Below, piece after piece: positions 34,123 through 47,735 of a DNA stretch of 64,000 nucleotides. Every line of letters starts with the position of its first letter. Within the stretch, counting starts at the first letter, position 1. Both the position numbers and the translations under genes were made by a program. The stretch lies in NCBI GenBank assembly GCA_959347315.1, contig OY365822.1, positions 14,770,519 to 14,834,518 on the forward strand. The letters run 5' to 3'. Source of the DNA: Bimastos eiseni. Its lineage: Eukaryota; Annelida; Clitellata; Crassiclitellata; Lumbricidae. The notes beneath the pieces are model-generated. The model had not been told where the DNA came from. It worked only from the letters and a program-made list of their open reading frames with translations, and did not search any database.

Positions 34123-34370
34123 TCAGTGTTTGTTTTCTGGCTTCCTTTCTTTGTTTCTTCGGTCGTTATGTCTTGTACTGGCGTTGTCTCTCGTCGTCCG
34201 GGTCTTGAATGAATCTGAAAACAACAACAACATGACAGTTGTTAGCAACTGTATGCGAAGGACTTGATCAAGGTCCCTACACAGTGACTCCTCGGACGAG
34301 GGTCGAACCCGCAACTCAGCGCGCACTGAGTGTTGCTGGCCGACCACTCCAACCAATCGGCCAATTTGCT
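34123..34370 (-). mobile_element. tRNA-derived SINE
   Basis: On the minus strand a head near 34365 carries a box-A-like TGGTTGGAGTGG and, about 45 bp on, a box-B-like GGGTTCGACCC (about 34308-34318), the internal promoter of RNA polymerase III. A body of about 170 bp follows. The cloverleaf is not intact, so this is not a functional tRNA. Confidence 0.6.
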
Positions 34371-34800
34371 ACTGTGGCCGAATCTGGCCGTAATGATTCT
34401 GGTATAAACTAATCTCTAACCGGACATTGAAAAACTTGCTAACAATATTCAGCAGCCAATATTGCATTAACAATTACTAAAGTATCAAGTGAGTTAACCT
34501 TAAATAAATATTACTAATCTAAAGTGAATCTGATTCTATTATCAATTAAATGTGTGTTAAGATTTAAAAAAATAATTTTTTAACCTTGTAGCCCATCATG
34601 TCCTTCAACTAAATAAAAGTGGCCCTAAGTCGAATGAGTTAATGGGTGCGAATGCGTGGGTGAGTGAGAATGACCATGATCGGACTTTCACTGCTGAACC
34701 ACAAGCAGTTCAGAGTTGTCAGGCTATTGAAGTCATACATGTGCGTTACAGTCAAACCATCGAACAATAGCGGAGGCGAATTGTGCAGCAATTTTATTTT

Positions 34801-34915
34801 GTCTTGTTTAAACATCAGTTTATTGGCATCTCATGACAACGTCAACCGCTGACGTCATATAACACAATGTACATTTGCTATTTTACAAAATAGCCCAACA
34901 CTTTCACTTTAAATT
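34801..34915. repeat. CRE-bearing direct repeat, copy 1
   Basis: Shares GTTTAAACATCAG, CATCTCATGACAAC and CGCTGACGTCATATAA in order with 35514-35625. TGACGTCA is the palindromic CRE/ATF site. Confidence 0.75.
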
Positions 34916-34920
34916 CTGTA

Positions 34921-35200
34921 TATATTGTGGAATTTATGTACAAATATAATCATAATCAGTTGCCTCCTGTATTCAACAGATATTTCTTATCTATATCTGA
35001 GGTCAATCTATACTCGCTGCGCTCTTTCTTTGATCTTAATTACAGATCTATTTATGCTAGAACAAATATTAGAATGTTTTCAATTAAATATGCTGGTCCT
35101 AAGGCTTGGAATGATATTCCAGATAACATAAAATGAATACCTAATATTGTTGAATTTAAGAAATTCTACCGAGAGCACATACTTATGGTGTCGCCTGGCT
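34921..35200 (+). mobile_element. Non-LTR RT C-terminal fragment
   Basis: The frame reads FMYKYNHNQLPPVF and later SIKYAGPKAWNDIPDNIK, the C-terminal signature of CR1/L2-like or related LINE ORF2 proteins. One stop after NIK is followed by continued similarity (EFKKFYREHIL). Only the last 90 codons are present. Confidence 0.65.
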
Positions 35201-35212
35201 AACGTGTGCATC

Positions 35213-35295
35213 AACTATATATATATATATTATATATATATATTATATATATAAATATATATATATATATTATACTATATATATTATACAACTGC
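35213..35295. repeat. (TA)n microsatellite
   Basis: TA runs with short interruptions follow the LINE fragment. Confidence 0.9.
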
Positions 35296-35513
35296 CTATT
35301 GTGGCCCTGCTAACGGGACTTAGGTCCCATTTGGGTTTTATCCTCCCTGTTGTTCCCGACTAAAGCTGTTTGCTGTTTACTGTTTCTATTCCTTGTTATT
35401 CTCATTGGGTACAATAAAAAGTACGCTGTTGTTGTAGTTGTTATTGATATATATATATAAAATATACATAATATATATATGCGTATATCAATCAGCATTT
35501 GAATTGGCTTTTT

Positions 35514-35625
35514 GCTTAAACATCAGTATATCGACATCTCATGACAACAATGGCCGCTGACGTCATATAAAACATCGTACATTTGCAATTTTACAGAGCA
35601 GCACAATACATTCACATCAAAACTA
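35514..35625. repeat. CRE-bearing direct repeat, copy 2
   Basis: Second copy of 34801-34915, including CGCTGACGTCATATAA at about 35555. Confidence 0.75.
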
Positions 35626-35914
35626 TACATAATTTTGTTATATTTATCATCATACGCATTTGCATTGATCATTTGGCAAACATATTTCGAGTGTCAGTTT
35701 CATTTAACAGCTATTCGCGTTGTATAACATTCAGGAATCATAGTAAGCTAACATCACTTGAATAAAAAAATAAGGTTGAATGTAAGAGGGTCTTGTTGAG
35801 ACCTGGAAGCATTGTTTAGGAGCAATAGAAACATAAGCTTGACATTATTTCATATAAACACGTAATATACTATAATCATAATACATTGTATCTAGATGGC
35901 ATAATAATTATTAT

Positions 35915-36567
35915 GGTTCTACGTCTTTTGATGCCCCGTCAGTTGATCCCCGTCCGTTATTTCCCGTCATTTGATCCCCGTCCGTTATTTCCCGTCATTT
36001 GATCCCCGTCCGTTATTTCCCGTCATTTGATCCCCGTCCGTTATTTCCCGTCATTTGATCCCCTCGTCAATTGATCCTCTGCATATTGAACCCAGCCCAA
36101 TTGATTCAACATTCGTGTTCCACTTGCGACCTTCTCCATTTATTAAGAGAACGACGACCTAACAGAGCACGAAACTTTAAAATGATAAAAATTTACAAAA
36201 GCGTAATTGAGTGTAAAAATATGGTTAATTTATGAACATAAAGTCCTAAGCATAAGTGAATCTCCGACCGGCCGTAAGCGTTTACAGCGCGGTTGCACGA
36301 GCCTTAAGCAAGCGATGTCGTTTCGTTGCCGGATGTTCCATACCGACAACTCAGTAAAGAAATGTATATAGTACGTCCTGGACAAGTGACACGAAACATG
36401 ACGAGTGACATGAACCATGGGCATTGCTTTGTTATTTTCCAGATCTCTAAAATCAATCTTTTGCTTACTAACGGTCTTAGCTACAAGTCTGTGACGCGCA
36501 GCCTAGAGATTCATTTAGGATGAATAGGCAGGGGATCAACTAACGGGGGATCAATTGACGCGATACC
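35915..36567. mobile_element. 653-bp MITE with 8-bp target-site duplication
   Basis: ATTATTAT occurs immediately outside both ends (35907-35914 and 36568-36575). The right end, reversed, starts GGTATCGCGTCAATTGATCC and the left GGTTCTACGTCTTTTGATGC. Behind the left end are about 4.5 copies of a 27-bp unit containing TTGATCCCCGTCCG (35941-36070). No transposase is encoded. The GGTATC terminus and the inverted arrays of short C-rich words resemble the 19.2-kb MITE. Confidence 0.9.
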
Positions 36568-36575
36568 ATTATTAT

Positions 36576-38215
36576 GCACTTAGAGTAATGGCGAGACATG
36601 AAAGGAACATTAGTTTATCTATGACTTACACATCAGTTTGTACAATCAACAGCGATTTAGTTTTCATCCAGACGGCGTCACTCTCCTTAATGATGAGCCC
36701 ATCTCTCTAATCAAATTTTCCCACTTCCCCAAAGAAACGCGTGACACCGCCTCTGCACATCTTAAACCCGGTATTCAATTGTAGTTAAGCAGTCCATTCA
36801 ACATAGGTTATAATTATATCAGACGATTATACATGTATAATTGTATAAAAGTCCACGGTTGTTCACATATTATGTTCACTGCGATCATCAGACGTGAACA
36901 ATCGTCTGGTTTGTTATTGCTTATTATGATTGTTTTGAGATTGTTTCATATTTGATGTTTCCGCAATGCATTTGCAAGCCGTACAAAAAAGAACAATCAA
37001 TATCACCCACCTCCGCCGTCAGGCTAACTATCTGACACTAAGGTTTTCACCCTAAGCCGACCTTAACCATGCATGTCTGTAGATTTTCATTTTTTGACTG
37101 AGCGCACGCGAATGAGCTTGTTCCTATGACACTGCTTCTTGCAGGAGATTACAATATAAGGTTCCTTTTAATGTACAGTCTTGTCAGTAACAAGATGTCG
37201 TCAAAAACTGCACTTTATTAAAGTTGCAAAATTCAACTTAAACATCTCTAAATTGTGTAGTTCCAACACTATATTAGTAATATGTCACAGTCAGCGCTAA
37301 TTGTGTTCATTTTTGCTCATACTGTAAACCTACTCCTTATAAAATGAAACCACTCCTTAAAAAACCTGCCAATCCCTAAGTTACCTTCTCACTTTTAAAT
37401 AAGTGCATATAGTGTCTGCAAACATACCAAAATAATGGGTAAGCAACAGGACTCTAACAAATCAGTCTTTTAGTCTCACGTGCAAAGGAATCATAATAAA
37501 ACTGTTCAATGTGTGGTTAGAAATTACTAATTTCATGTATGTAGTGTAATTGAAGCAAGTAAGTAAGAATATTCTTTTTTAGGTCTTAAATCGACTTGTG
37601 ACAACTAACTGCAGGTCCACTGTGGCCCATGCTGGAGAGGGGCACCGGTAGCTCGAGACGACTTGATTTTATAGAATTGAATAATTATTATTTGACACCT
37701 TTATTTCGCATTCAGAATAGATAGTTAGTCATGGAACGCCTTAATTATTTTGCTAATCGTTTAACACCCTAATGTGTCAAGTTAAACTGGTTAAATATGA
37801 GGCCTTTATTTGCGTAACCATGCGTAGCCATGCATCTCCTATTACGGCAAGCCACACGTCTTGAACATTTTGACAGTGAACGTTGATTGAACGCAATAAC
37901 AACGTCACGGATATTTTGGGCTTAAAGTCATGAATGAAAGATTCTCAAAGCACTTTTTTGTCTTTCCAGTTATCGTTAAACGGCCTTTGTCAATAATAAT
38001 CATGACATATTAGCATGACAAGTGTTGTCATTGCGTAGAACTGGCGTCGAACGCTGTTTTCCTGGTCTCGTCGTAGTTTTTCTCTCGGGTTATCAAGTTA
38101 TGAGAGTGTATACGTGATCACTTGAAACCCTTATTTCAGTTAGAAAAAGGACAGTCACTAACACGGTCATTTGTGTGGATTGCTTTGGTATATAGAACAT
38201 TGAGTGACAGATAGA
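36576..38215. other. Intergenic, nothing recognised
   Basis: One inverted copy of the recurring motif (CAAGATGTCGTCAAAAACTG, 37191-37210) is followed by AAACATCTCTAA at 37247. Confidence 0.4.
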
Positions 38216-38217
38216 TG

Positions 38218-39384
<1,167 letters not shown>

Positions 39385-39611
39385 TTTAGGTCTTCCTTGA
39401 GCTCTTGATACAGGAACTGAATGCTTTGGATAATCATCTCCTTCTCCATACAATCTCTGCTCTTCCTCAGCGCATGACAGAACTATAACATCATTTTCAC
39501 TTGATTAATCAAGTTAATTAATTCGAGTAAAGTCCTCTCTACTTTTTATTTTTTGACCCTTAATTAATTATTAGGTTAGTAATTATGTTGAAATAACATC
39601 GATTTCAAAGC

Positions 39612-39938
39612 TATATAAAAGGCATCGACCGACAGCTGAGGCGTAGGAGGACTACGGATGAAGACGTCTACCTGAAACCTCGAATGGGAGACCTCAATGG
39701 GTTTCGCCGGAGGCAGACAGCCTCAATACAGACGGCGAGGAATATGCAAATATCAACGAAGTGTCAAGCAACGAAACACGACACCTCGAGGCAGACGCCT
39801 GTCCCTTACGTTGCTGAAGACGCTGTTGGTCAAATAGTCCAGTTTAAATTTCAACCTGAGCCAGATCAGATTCTGCAATTGATGAAGTGTGACAAGAGCT
39901 GGAAAAACCAAGGTTTATTCAAGACCGTTTGCAAGTGA
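39612..39938 (+). CDS. Small unassigned ORF with upstream TATA-like element
   Basis: A TATATAAAAGG element lies at about 39611-39621 and an open frame runs from about 39628 to TGA at 39936-39938, with the first ATG at 39684 (84 residues). The peptide is basic at the start, has YLKPR and PYVAED segments and no recognised domain. It could be the last exon of a gene or chance. Confidence 0.25.
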   Translation, partial: YIKGIDRQLRRRRTTDEDVYLKPRMGDLNGFRRRQTASIQTARNMQISTKCQATKHDTSRQTPVPYVAEDAVGQIVQFKFQPEPDQILQLMKCDKSWKNQGLFKTVCK

Positions 39939-41214
39939 CTACTATTTCTAGGACTTCAGGTTTTTAGGTACGCAAAGCGGACACAAAATTGCGATCGAGA
40001 ACATCTTATTCGCTCTTTTCAAGTATCCCCACGACATAGCTTATATTCGTGTATATTGCAATAAGAATTATTCTGATTAGCTTCAAGCACAATAACAATT
40101 AATAAAATTGAAAAGGCTAAAACTAGAAACCTGCAAGTTTTAAATGAAAGGTGTTCAGTCTTGTTTAAACTTGAAAACCGAGGTTTTAAAATCAAATTCT
40201 ACAGCCCTGGGTATTTCTAAGGAGCTTCTTGTTTCAGTAATAGGATACGTATCGCCTCCAACTAACATTTATTATATTCAGCATTGTCTATTTTCTAACG
40301 AATTTAACTCTGTAATAGCCGCCTCTGTAATTGTGAACTGAATAGGTGTGAGCATGCACTTGTAATTAAAGTGTCAAATCCATTAATTAGAAACTACTGA
40401 AGAGGCTGAAGTATACCGTTAGTTTTTGCAAAGCAAATATCAGTGTTATTTACGTGACCACATTAAGTATATGCTGCTGTCAGCCACTGTTGCTCAGCTA
40501 TTGGATAATTTTTCAACCAATTGCCGATAAGTAGCTCTCTCAAACGTACATATATAAGAAGCGGGAAGTGTGTCCATCGTTCGATTTCAATAGGATCTTA
40601 ACTCTTAACTGAGATGGGATTCAGATAAAACTTATACATACATTTCAACCAATATTGTTCGGTTGCTGGTTTCATTTACACAGGCCTTGTTACATCTATT
40701 TGCTGTGGCAATCGTCTAATTATAGCCGTGAACGCCCATACACATGTAATAAGGGATGGGAGGCACAGTTTCGATGCCATTTAAGACGAGATCTACTTGG
40801 TTTTACGAGAAAATTGAGGCTTGAAGGGCGGAATTAGGCTTTCAAAAAATTAACACCCATGTCTTTTTATGTGTTATGCGGTGGGTGCAAACGACTATAA
40901 TCGTAATTTGAATTTAGTCGCCCAATGGTATTGCATTGTGCTGTATTTTCGTATGTTCGGCCAGTAAGGGCAGACCGAACCCTGCTCGGTGCATAATTAG
41001 GTTTCGTTACTTAATTTGCATCTTTTCTTTACGCTTAACTCAAGATGGAAATTGCTCAATTTATTCAGCATTTTCCATCGACCTTGTAACACACAATTCA
41101 TATCCAAATCCTGTCTTAACGAAGGAAGAGCAATCCATTAGAATCACAAACATATAAGAAGAAGAAGACTAATAATAATAATTATAATAATAATTATAAT
41201 AATAATAATAATAA
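39939..41214. other. Intergenic, nothing recognised
   Basis: No gene or repeat is recognised in this 1.3-kb stretch apart from AAT-rich runs at 41172-41215. Confidence 0.4.
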
Positions 41215-41690
41215 ATATGAAATTGTTAAACATGAGATTGCTAAAAATGAGATTGTTCAAAATGAGATTGTTCAAAATGAGAATGTTCAAAATCTAGATT
41301 TCATTTATGTCCAATTAGATGCTGATGATGTGGAACATGTTGTGAATAATATTATTATAATCAAGGATATTGAAACTAAACAAATAACACATGTACTCAT
41401 AAAGAATTATTCAAACACAGTGGATAGTAAACTAAGAGATCAGGTGAATACTTGTAAAAATAAGATATTACCGAACAGTCAAATCCGTTCTCAGTTAGCA
41501 GAGGAACAAATAGTGAGATATCAAAGCAGTCTGTCTAAGACAGTTTTTGGATCTAGTGAAGCAAATGTTTTGCATAAGCTTTTCAACACTAAGCCTGTTA
41601 AGTTATTTAAAGAAATTACAGCAAATGCAGATGGAGAGGTTATTCAACAGTCCGTATTGACAAGGGACTAAGAATTCTAACAAAAGTCTT
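41215..41690 (+). pseudogene. ORF1 fragment of the I/Jockey-like LINE
   Basis: A 113-codon frame (41330-41671) is nearly identical to the conserved ORF1 block at about 15180-14840 on the other strand, and the preceding bases hold the same IVQNE-type repeats. It is cut off before the zinc knuckles and meets, head to tail, the inverted 3' end described next. Confidence 0.85.
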
Positions 41691-41699
41691 ATTAGAAAG

Positions 41700-42115
41700 T
41701 CAAAGTGAGCAATTTCAAACCTATACAAAGCTGTAATTCACTGAATTACACCTTGGTATAATATGATAAACGAATGTTATAAACATACATTATATGAAAA
41801 TATTTCTGTAGTAATGTTTGATAGAATAAGAACATTATGAAACATTTCATGTTAAAAGATTCTTTAAAAGTTTGATGATTACATAATGTACATAGAGTCT
41901 GGTCATACACAATTTGTTTTATGTTGAACATTTCTTGATGCAAATATTAATGCAAATATTATTACATTTGCATGAAATATTATATTACATGTATTATTGA
42001 TGTTATTAATACCATTATTATTTATGTTGTAAAACAATGAACACTATAATTAATGACAGTTTAAAATTCAGGCAGTTTTGAATGGTGTCTTTGAGACGCT
42101 ATGAATTTCTTCGCA
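41700..42115 (-). mobile_element. Inverted 3' end of the I/Jockey-like LINE
   Basis: Reverse complement of about 9820-10035, including the damaged palindrome and the ATTATTTATGTTGTAAAAC stretch. It lacks coding sequence beyond the last few codons. Confidence 0.8.
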
Positions 42116-42188
42116 ATGTACTGTAAATGTTTTAAATTGTCGTCAACGGCCATAGATGTCATATCACGACGTTAAACAGTCAATTAAT

Positions 42189-42392
42189 TAAATTATGTAT
42201 CCTTCTATTCTCGGCGAGTCATGCTTTTCCTTTAGGAATGTTTCCCCAATGCATATTATATCTGGGGAAATAGTTGCACAGGACAGAAAGTGTTTCAGCT
42301 GTAAGCAGTGGGCCTTGAGGCCACATGCATTCCATTGCAAAATTACTACTCCTATGTTCGGAGGGTTATTTATTGATGTTAAAATAAAATAA
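42189..42392 (-). pseudogene. Endonuclease N-terminal fragment of the LINE
   Basis: On the minus strand the frame reads LQWNACGLKAHCLQLKHF then ISPDIICIGETFLKE, the opening strands of LINE endonucleases with the conserved Asn and Glu. It is the part missing from the 12.9-kb copy. Between it and the 3' end at 42.1 kb the rest of the element is deleted. Confidence 0.75.
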
Positions 42393-42480
42393 AAATTTAG
42401 TTGTGGATATCCCTCTAACAGAGGTTTATATGTCCAGTGAATTGAAAGTCTAAAGCGACTTTACAAATTATTTCTTAGTG

Positions 42481-43748
42481 TTATAGATAACGAGTCACAA
42501 TAGCCAATCAGCCGTGAAATTAGTGAAATTAGGTCTTAGTGTCTTCTTTGTCTATTGTACTTATACACCCAAAAATAAATGTAACAATATTCGCCATCTT
42601 AGTAAAATTATGGCTGTCTTCAGACATGTCCTGTGGGGAGTGGTAGTGTTAACCGCTTTGTACTTCATTGTATTTATGCTGATAAATTCATTAGTTGTGT
42701 TGCATGACATTTGAGGGTTGAATATTTGATGTCGTTGCCCATGGTGTTGGTATATTTGGTTTTGGTAAAGGAATACCCTGAAGAACCATAAGCAAATAGT
42801 CCCTTCGATTGTGACATCATTTTTGATTAGCTCTGTATCAATGGATTGGTACGTTAAGGTCAATGATAATAACAGTCATAATAATAATACCTGATATGAT
42901 GTCCACTTTCATCCTCATATAATTTTACTTACATGATCCTTCGGATATAATTAATTATAATAATAATAAAGAGACGATCTAAAATGTTTGGAGATATCGC
43001 GGGAGGAGGCTGAGAAACACTGGCTTTGGATAGAGACGAATGGAGGAAGTGCGTTGCCCGATGTGTAGACTTACACAGGAAGGACTAAGTACTTAGTAAG
43101 ATTTTATATCGAGGCCTTACACATTAGAATAGTGTGGGTGCGTCATCAATGCCCCAGGGTTTGCGCAGGTGAAAACTCGGAAACAAGGTCTTCCTAAAAC
43201 GGGCGTGTGCTTTTATTGAACCATATGACTTATGATTTGTACATGTACAAGACTCCCTGGGTTCGTGATCTTGCCCGCGGGAACAGGTCCGAGGTAATTT
43301 CGTCCAGGTACGGCGCATAGTGCAAGCGCGCGACTCTCGTTGTACACCTTTTTAGACTTTTAGCTAGCTACTTCTACTGCTAAATAATGATCAGCGGCTA
43401 AAATTGTGACAAATTATTTTCTTTAGGGCCTCATTAGAAAGCTTATGAACTATAGGGTGCTTCTGTTTCTGCCCGTATTCTTAAGACATAATGGTTATGT
43501 TTTTCTACGAGGCATTTTGCCTTTCGCAACGCACATGGACTCAATTTCTAGCGCCTATCTACTGCTACTTACAGGGCAAACAAAAGACTTAATTAAGGTG
43601 TCTAAGTATCACAGTGGACAAGTGCATGTCTGCCTTCCTCTCTGTTTCCTTCTCTCTGTTCTACTTTCCGCTTGTCCATCCAGCGAGTTTGAGATAACGA
43701 GTTGAAACAGCGAACGGCTGATTGGCTATTGTGACTCGTTATCTATAA
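42481..43748. mobile_element. 1.27-kb element bounded by identical 34-bp inverted repeats
   Basis: 42481-42514 and 43715-43748 are perfect inverted copies of a 34-bp sequence starting TTATAGATAACGAGTCACAA. The interior is AT-rich with no transposase. Small frames inside (42514-42714 plus, 42863-42561 minus) have no family match. No clear target duplication was found, so the true ends may lie slightly outside. Confidence 0.65.
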
Positions 43749-45000
43749 CTCGGTGATTAAATAGCGCCAAAATTTTTAAAAGATCTACATTACATGGCGT
43801 AGAGTTTATGTTCGATGTTCATGTTCGTCGGAGTGTAAACGGCATCTGATGAGATGTGAATGAAGCCGTGTAGAACACATATATACAGGGTTAGGTACGT
43901 CTTGCGTTCAACAACAAAACAGGGTGAGACTACCCTGACAGATCAGCCTCTCACTCGGAATCGCACTTATTAGATTTGTCCCTATAGCTCACCGAAACAA
44001 ATCGATGTGGAAACACTCAACGATCTCTGGGGCGGTACGAGCTACCACTCTACGTGTGAAGCATTACCAACCACTGATCCACGTATATTGCGACGCACCG
44101 CGGTCAGCCTATAGTCAAGCCACACAAAGTCTTTTGTGTGCTGAATTTTAACGACACCATTCCATATCGAAGATGATTTGGTAATTTCTCCAGGCTTGGG
44201 ACTGGCAATGTGAAAATCCAAACTGGCATTTTACAACGGCGACTGCTTATATGATACTCCATCCAATCAACACTTCTCAAATACGGGTGACTAAGAGACA
44301 CAAGGGTTCTTTCTTTAATTACAATTTAGCGACGCCCTATCTTTTGTCATCAATTAAAAGACTCAAAATAATGTTGTTTTATTTAATTTATCAAATAAAA
44401 CCTAAAAATTACACAAATAACTATCTTAATCATTTTTTATCATTAGTTTGAATATTAATCGAACTTGTCAACGAAACGCAAGGCCTTAGCTCTAACGCCC
44501 TTGCAAGGCGCTACTCTGTGAACGGAATGCATTAAATACAGTGCTATGGAGGGTCGATTAATTATAAATTCAAGCCTTGTGGTCTGTCCGCCATAAAACG
44601 CTTAAAAGAGGTGTTTGATGGAGGGAAAGTTTAACGACGTCTTGCGGCAACAAAAGACGATAACAGAATTTATTGTCAACAGTTCTCTCCATTCCAGAGG
44701 TATATTAAGAGGAATTGTGAGCTTAATCTAAATATTTGGTCGGATTTCGTCTTATTTATATTGTTAATAATTCGCTTAAAAGAGTGTTTAATGGATTGGC
44801 GCGATAAATTTTGCAAGAATGATGGCGGTTGACGTCGATAAAAATCATTATTCCTGCCGTTCCTTTGATACTAAAAACTCTCTCTGGCAGTGCTAGAACC
44901 CGCGCATGGATAGAGGAGGTGCGACTCTAATTGTCTTTGATATAAACATTGTCGTTGAATAGCAGCTAATCGTGCTATGTCAATGACCTGCGATATGGAA
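43749..45000. other. Intergenic; recurring motif, short shared word with 53.35 kb
   Basis: AGAGGTGTTTGATGG at 44608 and GTTTAACGACGTCTTGCGGC at 44630 form one motif pair. CAGCTAATCGTGCTATGTCA at about 44962 recurs at about 53350 inside another element. No gene is recognised. Confidence 0.45.
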
Positions 45001-45415
45001 AAATACAATAGAATAGAATACAATTAGGCTTTATACCGCGCTTTGACAAGACAAGTCTTGCACAGACGCACGCTGGGCTGCATTATTAGTCATAGATGAG
45101 GGAGAATAGGCAGGTCTTCAGTTTTGTCTTGAAAAGAGCAACGGTTGTGGCTTGACGGACAGTAGTTGGGAGACTATTCCATTCTGTGAGTCCTCCGACA
45201 GAGAATGCACAATTCCCAAACTTCTTGTTAGTGCGAGGTATGGTAAAGTCTCCACGCGTAGATGATCGGAGTCCTCTTGAGGCAGAGACAGCGCATGACG
45301 CAACCATGGACGTCATATACGAGGTGAAGGTTCCGTTAGGAATGTGGTACATGAGAAGGGAAATCATGAAGGCTGTACAGGCAGGGAAGGGGCGCCAGTT
45401 GTTGAAATGACTCAA
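45001..45415 (-). mobile_element. L2/CR1-like LINE C-terminal fragment
   Basis: A 109-codon minus frame has the C-terminal blocks SASRGLRSSTRGDFTIPR and LTEWNSLPTTVRQ of this clade. The stop at 45086 is followed by a 3' tail ending in AATAGAATAGAATAC at about 45005. It is the third subfamily of this clade seen in the window. Confidence 0.75.
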
Positions 45416-47339
45416 AACCGTTTAAACTCAGCCCACTCTCAGCGGTTCTATTTCTAGTTTGTAATCTTACGCAAGCACAAGGCCACGAATAATTGCGGTT
45501 GAGAATTTGGCGATATTAGCATTAAATACTATTGCATGAAATAATTAATGACTATATATTTGGAAGATAAAATACTGTAACAAATTTAGCCGCTTAACTT
45601 TATGTAACATACGTACGGATCGTTAAAATGGTGTCTAATGAGTATCGCGCGTTACACACTTCCTGTGCCGAAGTGTGCAGCCTGCGGCGGCCCTCATCTT
45701 GCAATGACCAACAGCTGTTCAAAGTACACGCTGGCCAAGGCCGCTACCACCATCAGCGTCCAGGAAGGGAGACTGTACAGCGATGCCCTTCGGGCTGCTC
45801 GCTTACGGAAGAACACTACGGATGCTTCCGAGACAAAGATGACGACGAAGACGACTGGAGCAACGATTGGTGCGGTCAACGCGACGACGATGACAGCTGG
45901 TGCTCCGAGCACCGGGGGGGAGTGCTAAGGCGGAGTCCGAAGGCTCGCGTCCTTCTGGTCGCCCAGTCCCTAAACGGTCGCAGGTGGACCCACCGACCGC
46001 GCCAACTTCTGTCGTGCCCGATGGACAATAGGAGGAGGTGGCGACGACCGAGACCGGTAAGGTACAGAGGTGCTTGACGCTCTGAACCGTGCCTGCACCC
46101 TGTTCGTCGGAGCTATGGAGACCAACGGTGGCGGCTTGATCTCTGCCTCTAGGCTGATCGAGATCTCAGCTACCACCATCCAGGCCGTCTTCAGGATTCC
46201 GCTTGAGCAGGTGTGCGGCGCGGTGACGACCTCCTACGCGCTTTCCTCCGGTGCCACGAGCGCCACGTCAACCACTGCAACCGACATCCACCGTCACGAA
46301 TCTCCAAATACTCCAGTGGAGCGCATGCGGACACCGCCGACGATCATCTGCATCCAGGAAACATGGCTGAAGACTAACATCAACTTCGAGCTACCCGGCT
46401 ACACCTGTGTGCGGCATGATCGAACCACTGGAGAGGCTGGAGGAGGAGTTGCAACGTTCGTGAAGACGGGGCATCGCCTTCTCAACGATCAACACCACTG
46501 ACGTCCCGGAGTCGATCACCATCATGCTCGACAGACTGCCAGGAAAGATCAAGATTGTCAACATCTACCATCGACCACATCAATCTGGAAATCCTCTGCC
46601 ACCGGACATCTACTCTCGATTCTTCCAAGACAGGTCAGCAGTTATTCTGGGAGACTTCAACGCGCACAGCACGCTATTGGGTTCAGAACCACCGATGCAC
46701 AAAGACGCTGGCTAGAGGACGACATGGAGGCCAACGCCTACGTCGCCCTCAACACCGGCGCCCCGACTACCGCCAGCCAGGCCACCGGAGCTTCCGGTCA
46801 CCTTGAATTTGCAATGGCCTCGGTCCTCGACGACTCCATGGGAAGCGACCACTCGCCCATCCTCATCAGCATCGAGGAAGCAGTCCTTGCCGAGAAAGCC
46901 TTCATCCCTAGGTGGCTTCACCGAAAGGTTGATTGGACGGCTTTCAAAAATGACTGCAGGGCAAAACTCACCGTTGCACACATCACCGACGACATCGAAG
47001 CGAACCACACCAACTTCCTCGGCTCGCTGCTGGAGATCGCCACGCGGCACATTCCACGTTCGACTCCTCCCAAGGAGAAGGTCAGGAGTGTGCCGTACTG
47101 GACCGACGAGTGCACACGACACGTCGAGGAGCGCACAGAGGCCCGCAAGAAGATGCAGAAGACCAGGCACCCGGCGGATGGTGAAGAATACTGACGCATC
47201 AAAGGAATCACCCAGAGAGTCATCAAGAACGCGCAGAAGGCCTCCTGGAAAGACTACTGCACCACGCTGAGCGACAAGACCAAGCTCGGAAAAGTCTGGG
47301 GAACGATGAGAAAGATATCCGGTGCGAGATCACGACCGG

Positions 47340-47466
47340 TCACTGGAATCTTCGTATATCTAGAGAAGGCCTTCGATCTAATGTGGACAGATGGGCTGCT
47401 GTTGAAGCCACAGCAGCACAATATCTCCGGTCAAATGTCCAACTGGATCCGGGACTTCCTGTCCGA
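47340..47466 (+). repeat. Duplicated RT catalytic-motif-A segment, copy 1
   Basis: Nearly identical to 47736-47858. It lies before the RT fingers, where it does not belong, and is followed by a second, local 24-bp duplication (ACTGGATCCGGGACTTCCTG repeated at 47437 and 47464). Confidence 0.9.
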
Positions 47467-47735
47467 CTGGATCCGGGACTTCCTGACCTCTGAAGAAGGA
47501 CGGACGCTCCTACACGACAAACCCGGAGAAGGCATTCACGGTATTCGGTATTCACTGACATCCGTCCCGTGCAAACTGATGGAGCGGTTAGTGACTGACA
47601 GGCTGACCCGGCATATGGAAACCAATCACCGCTTCAACAAGCACCAGTCGGGCTTCCGCAGACTGCTAAGCTACCAGGGTCACATCGTCCGCCTTCAAGA
47701 CTACATCCAACGCGCCATTCACTCGAAGTACATCC

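Noticed and set aside
35930..36075. Direct 27-bp repeats as a possible CRISPR array
   Set aside because: Units are contiguous with no unique spacers and lie inside a MITE end in a eukaryotic context.
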